Source: Platycnemis pennipes
Taxonomy: Eukaryota > Arthropoda > Insecta > Odonata > Platycnemididae
DNA: 64,000 nucleotides
Assembly (NCBI GenBank): GCA_933228895.1
Contig: OW121853.1
Span: forward strand, 123,462,133 to 123,526,132
Direction of reading: 5' to 3'
Below the pieces are notes generated by a model. That model saw only the letters and a list, made by a program, of their open reading frames with translations, made no database searches and was not told where the DNA came from. Positions 10,336 to 21,639 of the stretch are shown in pieces. The translations under genes and the position numbers were made by a program. Each line of letters opens with the position of its first letter. The first letter of the stretch is position 1.

Positions 10336-11331
10336 CTGTTGGACGGATGAAGTAAGTTGTCAATCTCCGAATAAAAAAAAGCTTTTTGCCTTCCCACGGC
10401 GCCTCTTCCTCCGTGGCGCCCCGGGCAGTCACCCGGGCCTGTTTATGACTCTATAAGAAGGAGAGAACGAAGAAAAGGAAGACCTGGACAGGGAAATCTT
10501 GCGAAGGACTGCGGGGTGCAAATGACAGAAGAGGACCGCGTTACACGCAAAGAACAACGGTGAGGACGACGCTTACTCCTTCCTTGGACCGAAGGAGGAT
10601 TGGAAGTGAATTGCAGGGATATCCTTCGGAAAGTTTCTGGACACAATCCTGACACCAATAAAGAACAGTGAAACTTCGATCAGGATGTTTCATTCGGCCA
10701 TATGGATCTGTCACATTAGCACTAACAGTTACTTAATCATAGCAAGAACTTTCATTCATTCTGGCGAACAACTGCACTGCGATTCTAAATTCGACGCCAT
10801 CTCCAATAACATATCATTAATTCTTTCTTAAACAGTTAGGGGGAGGGGTCGTGGTTTTTCCATTCGGAGATTAAACTGCGAGGAACGGTGTCGCAAGCAT
10901 GGAAACTAAAGAAAAAAATTGAAACATGAAAAGTTTGAATTAAGACTCTCTCTCTTGAAAGGAATTGCGAAAACATATGAGCCGAGGCGGAGTGGGGCAA
11001 TAAAATGCAAGGGAGGGTAACCTTCGGAGAAGGCATTTGCGGAAGGGAGAGCTATCTAGGGGAGGCTCTGGGAAGAAGGTTGATCTTCGTTCGTTTGTCG
11101 CGAAAATAAATCCGGACGAGGGACACACTGACTTTAATACGATCGAGAGTTCCGCCACCCCAATATAACGAACTAAAACATAAAGATGGAACCAACGATT
11201 ATGTTTAAGGCCACGCGACTGCTGTGCATTTCTTGATTTATTGAAGGTTGCAAGCCACCCCGAATGCGTAGCATTAAGAATACATACACGTGATTAATAA
11301 TTTGATGCACGGGCGTCCTTCGTATATGATG
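10336..11331. other. No recognisable gene
   Basis: GC-rich self-complementary words sit at 10395-10440 (GGCGCC and CCCGGG each twice). Otherwise there are only short frames with no recognised motif. Confidence 0.4.
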
Positions 11332-11660
11332 CCCTGGGAGGCTGTGTTTGAAACCGTCGGGATTAACTCGAATAGGTGACCAAGGAATCGCGTGGTATAA
11401 ACAAGAACGGTTCGCAAATTTTGTGTGTGCGTTTCAACCACTCTTAACAATCTCACTCATTGTTTGCACTCAAGTTTATGCCTTACATCTCGAGCATCCC
11501 CGGATGAGAAAAACTCGAGTGAAATTGTAACGAAACATTGAAAATTAAAACGGTGAGTGAGATTGTAAAGAACGATCCAAACACTTCAACATTTGCGAAT
11601 CGTAGTTGTTTGTACTCTCTGGTCACCTATTCAAGTTAATCCCGACACGGTTTCAAACAC
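11332..11660. mobile_element. M1 foldback MITE, first of a tandem pair
   Basis: It opens CCCTGGGAGGCTGTGTTTGA and closes with GTTTCAAACAC. Arms carry AACTCGAATAGGTGACCAAG and its mirror TCACCTATTCAAGTTAATCC. The right end directly abuts the next copy. Confidence 0.85.
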
Positions 11661-11983
11661 GGGGTTTGCGTTTGAAACCGTCGGGATTTTCTCGAATAGG
11701 CAACCAGAGAGTCAGGTGGCATAAACACGAATGTTTCGCAGATTTAAATAAGTGCGTTAAAACCGCTGCTATCAGCCTCATTCATTGTTAACACTGTTTT
11801 TTTATCACATCTGGGGGCTCTATAGTCGAGACAAGAGAAAAACTCAGGTGAAAACAATTAATGATATTGAGGCGAGCGATTCAGACACACTAAATCTGCA
11901 AACCATTCGTGTTTGTAGTAAACGTGACTCAGTGGTTACCTATTCGAGTAAATCTCGACGGCTTCCAACACAGCCCCCCAGGG
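11661..11983. mobile_element. M1 foldback MITE, second of a tandem pair
   Basis: It begins GGGGTTTGCGTTTGAAACCG immediately after the previous copy and ends CCAACACAGCCCCCCAGGG. The outer ends of the pair, CCCTGGGAGGC at 11332 and its mirror at 11983, suggest that the true terminus of the family is CCCTGGGGGGCTGTGTTTG. Confidence 0.85.
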
Positions 11984-13345
11984 CTATATTAATACATGCT
12001 GAAATTAAGGGAAGAACCATTCCGTAGTGAGTAAGGCTGACTCGATTTCCCGAACATGCTTTCCTCTCGTCTCAAGCAACACAAGGAATTGCACCTGCAC
12101 TCAAGGTTGTATTCACTTCACGAATCCGGCCGGCTTCGGTTTGAAACCAAATTCTAATTATCTCCGCACATTTTTGTTCAGGGTGAAAAATTGGCATTCG
12201 TCGAACGCCCTGAAAGAAAAATTCCTGGAACCGCATTTTAATACACATCGCCATTCCCCATCTTCTCCCTTGGAAAACATTATTTACGACATCAGTTCAC
12301 CAATAATATTTAATTATCAAAGTCAACTTTTAAACATGTATATTACATCTTCTCTGGCAGAATTATTTCGGAGCTAAACTTCAAATCCAATCATGGTTGA
12401 CTTCTACATGTAGGAGCACATTGGTTCAATCAAGGAAGAGGCAATCACGGGGATTCATTTCGAAACAAAGCTTCGGACAGCTGCTATGGAGACCACACGT
12501 TAGCGTGTTTATAAAATAAAAAAGAATTTCTGTAATCGTTTCCGTGACATACTACGTTTTCTAACGTTAGAGAAGTGAATAAAAGAGCATCGTGATAGCA
12601 GCCAGTCATCCTGGTTAAAATCTTCATATTAAAACACCTTTCTGGAAAACATCGCTGATGGCTCGGTGGAGAAAATCTATCTAATTAATTCTCTCCAATC
12701 GCCCAAGAATATTGACATTAAGTATCACCTAATATTATATCTGACAAACATAAGAGTTCTTTTTGCTACCAGCATTCCACCTTACATAATCTTCAGTTAT
12801 CTGAGCGCTTAATTCGCCATTGAAACTTAAAACGTACTATAAAGTTAATAGCAACTAAGGGGTGAAATAAAAACTAGGATAAAGAATTAAGACTTTTAAA
12901 TCGCTTAGAGAAAATACAACGACGAAAGCGACACTTTCCTCATTGGACAAATAAAAAAATACTAAAGGGTACTAAAATAGCGTGTGAAATGGAGAATTAT
13001 TCCAAAACAAATAGGGCAGTAATATTGTCGGCAAGTACGCAGACAAACTAGCGAACGTTTTTCTTCAACGTTTCGACCAAGTTCGAGTGACCTCGATGAG
13101 CGAGCAGGCTGTGCCACAGTTGGGCCAAGAGCGAGGTTACGGGTAGCTCGGTAGCTCATTGGCCAGTTCAAATCTTCGTATCTTCCATTCTCAAACAGAA
13201 AACTTTTTCACTTATGATTCCCATCGATATAAGACATCCACAGTGCCACATAAATCATGTCAAGTTTGGCAGAATGTTGCAATCGTATTATGCGCACAAA
13301 TCGTTACCTATGCAAAATCACAGATCGAATGAGTAACTGAAAACA
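11984..13345. other. No recognisable gene
   Basis: The longest frame is 116 codons (12027-12377, plus) and shows no domain, compositional bias or repeat. The rest is AT-rich DNA with short frames. Confidence 0.4.
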
Positions 13346-13417
13346 TACGGGAAACCAAATTTTAGCGTATCAGAGAGAGGAAATTGAATAACGGCCGAAG
13401 TATGTTTATAATAGGTT

Positions 13418-13865
13418 CATCTACATCAACGTAATACCCTGCAAGCCACCGCGAGGGTGTGTGGCAGGGAGTGAATATCAACGAAACATGTAACTACGAG
13501 GTACCAAGCCATGCGGCCATTCTAGGCTAACCATACAACTAAGAGCCACCACTACAGACTACTCTAATAATTATTAGAGTAGTGTGTAGTGGTATATTAT
13601 GTTATAAATATAAAATACCACTTGATATAATATTATTAATATTATAATATTTCACCTGCCTATCCCTTTGCTATGCAGCCTTTTACGTTCTCTTATGGTA
13701 CGCGGGAAAAATGACATTTTAAAATATCGGTATGACAATCTATCTCTCTAATTTTACTTATCTATTTAAACCTAGCATATACGCAGGGGTTTTATTATAC
13801 ACCCAACATCTTCGGTAAACCTATCAGTTATAAATTTCTGAGGGGGATTAATCTATATTTATGTA
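13418..13865 (-). mobile_element. CR1-like LINE 3' fragment
   Basis: The left end has the reversed 3' signature CATCTACATCAACGTAATAC and GTGTGTGGCAGGGAGTGAAT, then moves into diverged C-terminal coding sequence seen also at 55080-55430. No open frame of note remains. At 13868-13910 a short plus-oriented piece (GGTTGGGAATAATCAGATCG) of the same LINE follows, so the two are inverted relative to each other. Confidence 0.75.
13548..13593. repeat. 46-bp near-perfect palindrome
   Basis: ACCACTACAGACTACTCTAA meets its mirror TTATTAGAGTAGTGTGTAGTGGT around an AATT centre, with one mismatched pair. It lies inside the LINE relic and is extended by AT-rich self-complementary DNA to about 13650. Confidence 0.85.
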
Positions 13866-14016
13866 ACTAATAGAAGAATTAGGTTGGGAATAATCAGATC
13901 GTAGGTTAAATTACATACACTACTCTCCACTCTATAATATTACGTACGAGAAACCAAATGCTAACGTAACTGAGAGTGAAAATTGGATAACAGGTGAGAC
14001 ATGTTTATGTAGGTTT

Positions 14017-14263
14017 GAAGACTGGGATGGTCGAAAAATTTTTCTTGTTAAGACACGTTTGACACAGAATTTTGGAGCATCCGCCATTCTGGGTCCTAAC
14101 TCGGTTTATTCCAGAAAATTCTCGAAGCTCGCCAATGCAGTCGTAGTCCTCGACAAATCCAATCGCTTTGGAAAAAAGGTACGGCAACGTCGCCAATGTT
14201 GCCTATGCCTGCAATGACTACTCCTTCCTGACCAAGGAGGCTAATATACTATTCGTGTTCCTG
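14017..14263. other. No recognisable gene
   Basis: Short frames only. Confidence 0.35.
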
Positions 14264-14310
14264 ACTAAGGGTCATATTCAGAATCTCAGCTACAGAGTCG
14301 CTTCTACTGC

Positions 14311-14457
14311 ACTACTTTTAAATAGCGTAGTTTCTAACAGTACTTATACAAGTACTAATCCTTTTTTCTGCATGATATGTAGTGTATGTTTGGTGAGAGT
14401 TCACCCCCTGCCACACACCTTTATGGTGGCTTGTAGGGTATTATGTAGATGTAGATG
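14311..14457 (+). mobile_element. CR1-like LINE 3' end with 6-bp target duplication
   Basis: This 147-base, severely 5'-truncated copy ends GGTGGCTTGTAGGGTATTAT followed by GTAGATGTAGATG. TACTGC occurs at 14305-14310 and again at 14458-14463, immediately outside the insert. Removing the insert and one TACTGC restores the R2 sequence GTCGCTTCTACTGCTTACG seen in other R2 copies. Confidence 0.85.
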
Positions 14458-14688
14458 TACTGCTTACGCCCTAAGATATCTACTTCGAGTCAAATCGGTG
14501 CGAACATTTACCCTGCAAAGTTGGTGCTACCACGCTGTACATATATCACTTCGGAACCCATCGAGGAGAATATATCTATTTGAACTCGTAATAGAAATTT
14601 TACAACGTAAGCAGTAGAAGTGAGGCTGTAGTTGAGTATCTGGATATGACCCAGCTATATTCAGAATCTTAACTCAGTTCTCAGTGTC

Positions 14689-15177
14689 TACATCTATACA
14701 ATACCCTGCTAGCCACCATGAAAGTGTGTGGCAGGGGGTGGACTTACACCAAACATGAAGTAATCATCTTGCATCATAAAAAGGATTAGTAATTTTATTC
14801 TTTCCTAAACTTACAATTTAAAAAAAGATCAAAATAGCAAAGCAAGCATGCAAAAACATAATGCTAGTTGGGTTCGAGTCCCTATGCTAACATACCTATG
14901 CTATCCATTGATACAATTGTATTTATACTATTGGATATAAGTATTTACAACTATCCATATCCCTAATTGTACGAGGAAAGGAGGACATTTTTAATCCGTC
15001 AGTTCGGCAGTCAATTTTTCTAATTTTATCATTATGGTCCATTCTTCCAGAGTAGGTAGGAGTTCGCAAGATATTTTTGAAGTCATCAGTGAAAATATTA
15101 TCTTGAATTTAGTTAAGAAATCATGTCTAACTTTCAACCTACGATCTGAAAATGATTCTGTTTTTAGACTGGTTACG
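14689..15177 (-). mobile_element. CR1-like LINE 3' fragment inside R2
   Basis: The reversed 3' signature TACATCTATACAATACCCTG opens the left end. The right part matches the C-terminal coding block (plus-strand TCAACCTACGATCTGAAAAT). It interrupts the R2 palindrome CTCAGTGTCACACTGAG; GTGTC on the left and GCGTC on the right may be a damaged target duplication. Confidence 0.8.
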
Positions 15178-15304
15178 CGTCACACTGAGAAGTAATACCA
15201 CCTTTGCAGGTAGAATCTGTAAATCAATTTGGCTCGTCATAGGTATTTTAGGAAGTGAGGAGTGGATGCGAGACTAGTTGATATTCAGAATATGGCCCTT
15301 GAAT

Positions 15305-15744
15305 TGGCGGGTGGAGAAGCGAACTCTGTTGGCATAACAACGGCTGGACGTCAACATGGGGCAGGCGTTCCCCAACGCGCGCCGCCGTCTGGGTCCGAAG
15401 CAGACAGGCCTTGGTGCTTCACAACAGCCGCTGAGCACGTGATTTCCGCGTGGGCCGCCCACATTCTCCTCCCCCTTCACGATAGGAGAGGTGGGGAGCC
15501 CAGCACCAACCTGTCCTCCTCAGCCCACCGCATACTACACGCACCTTGTGCAAAGTAGAGAGGGAATCTCCCACTGTGAACTTCCCCGCGGCACGGAATC
15601 CACTCCGTTGAACAGAAGCGCCGAGAACCAGTTTGGCTTGGCTGAGGCCGGAGGCACTGAGGCCGTGTTTGACCGCTGGTTCGACCCCCAGACAGGGCAT
15701 TTCCTCCGCAAGCAGAGGTCTTTTAAGAAGAGCTTCTCTTAAAA
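15305..15744. other. GC-rich stretch, overlapping open frames, no recognised gene
   Basis: Open frames of 68-98 codons overlap on both strands (for example 15262-15558 plus and 15419-15700 minus). Overlapping opposite-strand frames in GC-rich DNA usually reflect lack of AT-rich stop codons. No motif is recognised. At 15719-15762 an inverted repeat built on AAGAAGCTTCTT marks the junction with the next LINE fragment. Confidence 0.35.
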
Positions 15745-16275
15745 AAGAAGCTTCTTTTAAATTTAATTCTAACTGCCATGTCTCACAGCATTTTTCAACT
15801 GCTTGTATGTCATGGTTTAAACATTTTTATTATCGTTTGGGCATAGAATTTCCCTGAACACTACTGCGTCATCGGCAAATAGACGAAGCTTACTTTTACC
15901 AACTTGTTAATATCATTTATGCACAGAAGAACAAAAGTGGACCTATCACACTACCCTGTGGCACACCCGAAGTGACTTCAATGGCCGTGGAGGTAACTCC
16001 GTCCGAAATGACCCTTTGCACGCGATCATGTTGAAAATCATTTATCCCTGATATAATATTGCTGTCTAACCCGTAAGATTTTAATTTTTTTACAATTATT
16101 TGTCTATGAGACACCTTGTCAAAAGCTTTCTTGAAATCGAGAAATATAGCATCCACTGGAATGAATGCACGTCCACTATCGCCAAAGGCTAAAATATCGT
16201 GAGAAAAGAGAGCATGTTTAGTTTCTCATGATCTGCTCTTCCGGAAGCCATGCAGAATATTAGTCAATAAATCCT
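15745..16275 (-). pseudogene. CR1-like LINE reverse transcriptase, fingers-palm fragment
   Basis: Minus-strand frames read ILHGFRKSRS, ETKHALFSHDIL, then DAIFLDFKKAFDKVSHRQII, YGLDSNIISGI, VTSGVPQGSVIGPLLF, and after a frameshift INDINKLVK and LFADDAVVFREI. These are reverse-transcriptase motifs from fingers to catalytic palm, including the first aspartate in FLDFKKAFDKV and the FADD pair. Unlike the other copies it lacks the LINE 3' end, so it is truncated at both ends. It overlaps in content with 48100-48248, which helps to join the copies into one family. Confidence 0.85.
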
Positions 16276-17640
16276 GGGTATCTAGGTGTCCCACGACTGA
16301 ACTGATAATTACATGTTCCAGAACCATCCATGAAAGAGGGACCTTGTGAGGGATATAGGTTGGTAGTTAAAAAAATCACTCCATGCAGTTTCAGTGCATG
16401 AAACACTATCGTGACCAGGGTTCGAACCTGGTGTGGAATCACGGATCTAACTTTCGCGTTATCGCAATCTTGATCGTTAACGCTTACCCCTAGAGTAGCG
16501 CAGGGTTAAAATAACCGTATGTAAAATTCGCTCCACTGATTGTGATAAGCGATTTGAAGTACTGTGCAAAAAATGAAGAACGGAGATCACGTTCTCTCTG
16601 ACATAAGTTAAATAAAAAAATAACGATTACGCTAGCGCACGCCTTACAAAGATCCATGATCGAGGTCCTGGGGTGTTACTGTCACAGATCTTCATTACCT
16701 ACTGTTAGAGCCGTTACCACGCAAACTATTTGACTTTCGATCTTATCTTTCATATGTACGGCACAGTTTTCTCATGCAAGCGTTTGTACAAGAAATTGTA
16801 CAAAAAAATGTACCGCGTAAAACGGCCTTAATGATTTCTGTGAAATGGGTTCTACCTCTCGCTTTGAACAAGGATAAAAATTATTAGTAACAAATATTGT
16901 GAGGTATATAGCAACATTTATTTTTGAGTTATTTCGATATTCCAACACGTAAACTCGTATATTAGTTTCCAACATTGCTATGATGAACCTTTATTTAAGC
17001 AAGACATATTTGCAATCGCTCAAGTATATAAGGAAGCTTCCCTTATGACCTACGACGCTTTATTAAACCAGCTGAGATGACTTCTTTCCCTTCCGACAAC
17101 GCAACTGGATTGGTTTCCAGTCTCAGGTGAATCCGCACGTAGTTACTTTCCGCGAAGCGACAGCTGATAGCAAAGCAGAATCGCCGACATGCATGCTCTC
17201 ATAACCTCGGAAACTTCCTCCTTCGCAAGAGAAGATTTTAGTCCGGAAGTCGCCATTCGGGCAGCGTGTTAAAAAAAAATACTTTCTCCGCCGTGAATAA
17301 GAGCTCGAACGTGAAGAAAGCACGGAACAATTAAATGAGGATTCCACCTGAAGCGTATCTCGAGTGGGAGGTTAACGAGCCCACGGAGAAATCGAGTCAC
17401 AATGCGAGGAAATATATATTATTTTCCTCATCTCGATGAATAAGGATGGTGAGTATTATCCGATCGGAATCGACAGGAGTAAGTCACGCGAATGAGCTGT
17501 CCCGGATGGAGAAAGAGAGATACGCAGGGTCGCGAGCGCCTTCTGTCGGAAAAGTTCGTCGAAGAAAAAAAGAGGACGACGCCGCGTTCGTTCGCTTTTC
17601 CTCATAAGGTAAACGAAGATATAATAAATCCTGTATTATA
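16276..17640. other. No recognisable gene; possible tRNA-like fragment
   Basis: Around 16395-16440 the string AGGGTTCGAACCTGGT is a good match to a pol III B box on either strand and could be a SINE remnant, but no A box or partner copy was found. The rest is short frames only. Confidence 0.35.
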
Positions 17641-17644
17641 AGGC

Positions 17645-18445
17645 AGCATCATCATTGGTCATCAATCCTCAGATTGGTTTGACGCAGCTCTCCACTGAGT
17701 CCTTCTATCGGCTAATCTCTTCATATTTACGTATTTCTTCTCTTTCACATCCTTCATCACTTGTTCCATATATCTCGCACGAAGCCTTCCTTTGCATTCT
17801 TCCCTTCCACTTGTCCCTCGACGATTATCTTCATCAGGCCATCGTGTCTTAAGATATGGCCGATTAAGTTGTTCCGTCTTCTTCTCAGGGTATTCAGAAG
17901 ACTTTTCTTTTCTCCCACTCTTCTTAGGACTTCCTCGTTACTTACTCGGTCGATCCATTTAATATCTTCATCATTCTTCTGTAGCACCACATTTCGAATC
18001 CTTCCACCCTTTTCTTTTCCGTTGCTGTCATTGTCCATGCCTCACTGCAATAGAGAAACACGCTCCAGATGTAATTTCTAATGAATTATTTCCTTACTTC
18101 TAAGCTTGTATTTCCAGCTGTAAGTAGATTCTTCTTTTGATAGAATGCCCTCTTCGCCTGACTATATCTTTCTTGCTTCGCCCGTCGTTGTTTACTCGGT
18201 TTCCAAGGTAACAGAACTCTTTCACCTCTTCCAGTTTCTGTTTTCCTAGTTTAACGTTGGTTTTGGCCTCTTCTCTCTTGGTTCACACCAGTACCTTAGT
18301 ATTCTCCTTACTGATCTTCAGCTGATATCTGGCCATTTTCCTTTCCATGGTTATCAGCATCTTATTCAACTCCTTCTCTGTCTCTGCTAAGAGTGCTATG
18401 TATTCAATTATTTCCACGTCCCTACCCTAAAATATTTATCTCACT
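17645..18445 (-). pseudogene. RTE-like LINE C-terminal relic
   Basis: From right to left on the minus strand: AETEKELNKMLITMERKM, YQLKISKENTKVLV, a stop, VKLGKQKLEEVKEFCYLGN, then DIKWIDRVSNEEVLRRVGEK and RRRNNLIGHILRHDG. These match the copy at 28355-29390 and the region after the catalytic palm of RTE-clade proteins. Stops and frameshifts separate the blocks. The open part, 93 codons, is 18038-17757. The 3' end on the left reads GGTTTGACGCAGCTCTCCAC. Confidence 0.85.
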
Positions 18446-18464
18446 TGTCTGATGTACTCTCTCG

Positions 18465-18965
18465 GGTAGTGCCCGCCCGGAGATCCGAATGGGGGACCAT
18501 TTTACCTCAGGAATATTTTACTGGAGAGGGTTCCATCACGTCTTGATAAGAAAGAAAAGAGTGGAGCAGCTGCGACTCCTCGGGATAATAATGTGGTGGT
18601 ATCCCATTGCCTTCCACATCGCAGTACCACAGCCGTTAAAGTAAATGTTACCACGCCTGTAGTGAAATGAGTGTCGCTGTACCAACCACTGTGGTCTCCA
18701 CCTTCAATCATATGAAGGAGAGCTGCTGCCCTCTCCTCCGGGTGATGGAATGCATAGTTGTTGGCAGCCTCCCGTCGCCAAGTCACGGCATCTTCACAGG
18801 TTATGTATTATTTAATGGCCCACCTTACCCAGGGGTAGACCAAATACCCCCTCGGAATGCCATCGCTTTTTGTTCACGACTGCTTATTCGACGAGTAAAC
18901 TCGCTTACCTCTCGGCTAACCTCTCTACCTAGAGGTCGACCCACCATCCGCAACCCGGTGGACGC
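18465..18965. repeat. Interspersed repeat block next to the RTE relic
   Basis: It starts near GCCCGCCCGGAGATCCGAAT and GGGGGACCATTTTACCTCAG and runs through CAGTACCACAGCCGTTAAAG and GCTGCTGCCCTCTCC. The word order closely resembles, from memory, a repeat often seen in insect genomes beside RTE-like elements. No other copy is in this window and no coding motif was recognised. Confidence 0.4.
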
Positions 18966-20055
18966 ACTCGGTGGCTGCGAGTATAAGGCAGCATAGGAAC
19001 AAAATGTAAACAGAAACAGCACGTGACCGCGAGGCTAGATCCCATTGGCTGAGATTGCACAACCGGCCGGTTAGATTACCGGTCAGTGCGATTGGAACGG
19101 TTCACACCAACCTTAACCGGCAACGGCTAGTTCGTAGTGGCCTTATCCTCTTCAGTCCCCTTGTCCACATACGAGGACAACTGGTTATAAGTCCCTCACA
19201 GGATAGCTTTTTCCGATAAAATATCGTACTAATGTACCCATTTGGGAACGTAGCTAAATTTGAAATTTTCGACTTGACAGCGCCCATTTCACACAATAGA
19301 ATCTATCACTTTTACCTTTAGTTATTCAGAAATCAATATGGCGGCCACAAATAAATTGAACTACATTTTATCTATTTATCTCTTGCCCATGCTGATTTTT
19401 TTCCTATTAAGGCACAGAATGTTAATGCACAAGGCGGTACTTCATTATCATTCATGCAATCGTCAATTTTTTTACTACAATTAAAATAAAAAAGTGCACG
19501 TATGTGGACTATAAATATTTCAACAAAAATAGTAATAAAATTTTTTTTCAACATATGATTTCAGTCGTCCCATTAGTGCTCAAAATAGAGGAGAATTATT
19601 TTTTTCACAGGCCAAATATTTTTCAGGACCGAAGAGGTTGAAATCAAAGATGGATCAAGTATCAGATTTCTCTAATTCGTGTATCGAATTCGAATATTAT
19701 ATTGCAAATCGGCAAATTAATTTTTTGTCTGTTGAAATAAAAGCTAAGAGTTGATTAAATGAAAAAAAAACTTTGGTTTTAAAACGTTAAGTGCATAGTA
19801 AACTATTTTTCTACCAGTAATGGACTATTGAATACATTAAACTTATACAACCCTTAATAAGTGAGCGGAAAGTGTTTATACTCCCATGTTTTTTGTCCGG
19901 TTTTGAATAAATAAGATGTAGTTTACCAACACGACAAATATATTGCAATTAGCATTATTATTCGTGATCTCGAACATCGAATTTTTTGAGCATAACTAAT
20001 TCCAAGTCTCGAAAATCGAAAACACTTTCCAGGTATTCGAGTGTTCGCCCATCTC
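18966..20055. other. No recognisable gene
   Basis: At 19020-19110 there is a cluster of regulatory-looking words: CACGTG, ATTGGCT, CCGGCCGGTTAGATTACCGG and GATTGG. No gene is seen beside it. From 19300 to 20000 the DNA is AT-rich. Confidence 0.35.
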
Positions 20056-20860
20056 TAGTTGAAATGCGAAAGTATTTCGAGGGAAGTGATTCCGGTCCGA
20101 ATCGGGGAATACGTCGCGACGGCTGCGGACGACGTTTCACCGGCCCTCCGCGGTGATTGCTTCGCTGCTCGCGACGAAAAAAGGGGTGGTAGGGAAGTGT
20201 TGGGCGGGGGGTTGAATGGAGGGGGGTGGATTAACCCCCGACAAGGACTCCATCCACGACCGACTTCGGGAAATTTCAAGGTCGCCGAATGAGGAAAGGG
20301 CGAAAGGTAACGCCACGGGAACCAATGTGTAGGAGAAGGAAAAATTTCGTAACTCAATTCCGGGGAGAACTGGTTGACGGGGGTGAAGGGGTTGGGTGCC
20401 GGAAAAAAAGAATAAAGCACCCACCCTTTAGTCCAAAGTGAGGCCCTGGAGCGATGGCACCGAAGGGCCCGGGCCCTAATTTCGTCCACTCACGCCATCG
20501 AATTATGTCGGTGGCGAAACACAATAGGATCTGTGAGTTGCGTGGAAAACACGGGCAATATCGATCGCCAATTCGACAAACCAACAGCCTCAGGGGGATG
20601 ATTTGGCTGCGTGACATCAGGGGGGAGGTTGCACGTAACCCAGTCCACGAAACGAGCGTTGGGCAACGCTGCCATGAGAACGTGCTGTTTCATAGTTGCG
20701 TCACGAGGCGACCAAAAGTGACTTTGGAAATGTCGGTGGCCTTAGGAGCTCGAGATGGGCCGATGAAGTCCTTGGAGCCAGCTGAGGCCAGAGATCGCCT
20801 CCTTTCACACTCCGCTTCTCCCCATACAGCTTCCACGCATCGAAAGTTGGTACTTTTTCA
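20056..20860. other. CpG-rich island with overlapping open frames
   Basis: The sequence shifts to high GC with many CG dinucleotides (GGAATACGTCGCGACGGCTG). Open frames of 141-144 codons overlap on opposite strands (20454-20879 plus; 20489-20055 minus). None resembles a family I know. It could be a promoter region or decayed repeat; the frames are probably a by-product of base composition. Confidence 0.35.
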
Positions 20861-20863
20861 GTT

Positions 20864-20925
20864 TAATAAGAAGACCTGAATGAACATGAAGACCTGTACA
20901 TGAAGATCCGTACATGAAGACATGC
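20864..20925. repeat. Short tandem repeat, about 14-bp unit
   Basis: GAAGACCTGTACAT and close variants occur about four times between GAAGACCTGAATGAACAT and GAAGACATGCAG, ending just before the LINE fragment. Confidence 0.7.
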
Positions 20926-20954
20926 AGTTTAATATGAATACCTGAAATGACCTC

Positions 20955-21475
20955 ATGGAACTGACAGTGTGCATCGAAGAGCAGCTGGGTTCGTTAAAAG
21001 GTGTTACGATAGGTTGAGTAGTGTTCAGAAGAAACAAAAATTAGGATGGGAGTCATTATCAGAGCGTAGGTTAAAGTACAGATTGAATCTATTGGAGAAA
21101 TTTCTATCGGATAGCTTTAGTGAAGATGTTAGGCACATATTGAAAAAAGCAGCGTATTATGCTAGATTCGACCAGATAAATGAGATTAGAGAGAGATAGA
21201 TTGTCGTACTGATAGATTCAAAATGGCATATTTCCCCCGTACTATAAGAGAACAGAATAGGCAGCATAGCAAAGGGATAGGTAGGGAAAATATTTTAGAG
21301 TATTCTGTAGTGCATGATGCATGTATTAACCCCTTAAATTCTATAGATACTAACCATCAAGTTGCATGAGACAATATAGTTGCTTGTTTGCATGCTAGTA
21401 GTGCATGCTTGGTCATCTTCACCCCCTGCCACACACCCTCGCGGTGGCTTTCAGGGTATCGCGTAGATGTAGATG
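20955..21475 (+). mobile_element. CR1-like LINE 3' fragment, diverged subfamily
   Basis: The frame 20969-21199 reads HRRAAGFVKRCYDRLSSV, WESLSERRLKYRLNLLEKF and KKAAYYARFDQINEIRE, related to but clearly distinct from the main copies (WESLSDRRLKFRLNLLNKF). It ends with TGCCACACACCCTCGCGGTG and GTAGATGTAGATG. Together with 55080-55430 and 6573-6740 it marks a second LINE lineage. Confidence 0.8.
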
Positions 21476-21537
21476 GTTTGACGCAGCCCTCCACTAGATT
21501 CTCCTATTGGCTAACCTCTTCATGTTTACGTCATTAT
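21476..21537 (-). mobile_element. RTE-like LINE 3' fragment
   Basis: GTTTGACGCAGCCCTCCACT followed by GATTCTCCTATTGGCTAACC is the reversed 3' end seen in all the RTE relics here. The CR1-like fragment ends directly against it. Confidence 0.65.
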
Positions 21538-21566
21538 CATCCCGAGGAGTCACAGCAACTACACTC

Positions 21567-21633
21567 TTGATTGGAAATAATCAACTTTGTTAACTTGATT
21601 GGAAATAATTAACAAAGTTAATTATTTCCAATC
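21567..21633. repeat. Perfect 37-base hairpin with an extra arm copy
   Basis: GATTGGAAATAATTAAC (21597) and GTTAATTATTTCCAATC (ending 21633) are exact reverse complements around a three-base loop AAA. A further copy of the left arm, GATTGGAAATAATCAAC, lies 30 bases upstream. Confidence 0.9.
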
Positions 21634-21639
21634 ATGAAT

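Larger units (their letters stand above)
13346..14016. repeat. Imperfect direct repeats flanking a LINE relic
   Basis: About 70 bases at 13346-13415 (GAAACCAAATTTTAGCGTA through GTATGTTTATAATAGG) match 13943-14016 (GAAACCAAATGCTAACGTA through CATGTTTATGTAGG) at roughly 75 percent. The LINE relic at 13418-13865 lies between them. Confidence 0.5.
14264..15304. repeat. R2 foldback repeat split by two LINE insertions
   Basis: R2 sequence occupies 14264-14310, 14458-14688 and 15178-15304. It starts GGGTCATATTCAGAATCTCA and ends TTGATATTCAGAATATGGCC, the inverted counterpart. When the two LINE inserts are removed, the order of internal motifs (CAAAGTTGGTGCTACCAC, GTAGAAGTGAGGCTGTAGTT, GAGAAGTAATACCACC) matches the intact copy at 51612-52019. 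Confidence 0.8.

Noticed and set aside
12027..12377. 116-codon plus frame
   Set aside because: No motif or context; length is within chance expectation for a 64-kb window.
20055..20879. 141- and 144-codon frames on opposite strands
   Set aside because: Mutually overlapping in CpG-rich DNA; proline/arginine-rich text typical of non-coding GC-rich sequence.
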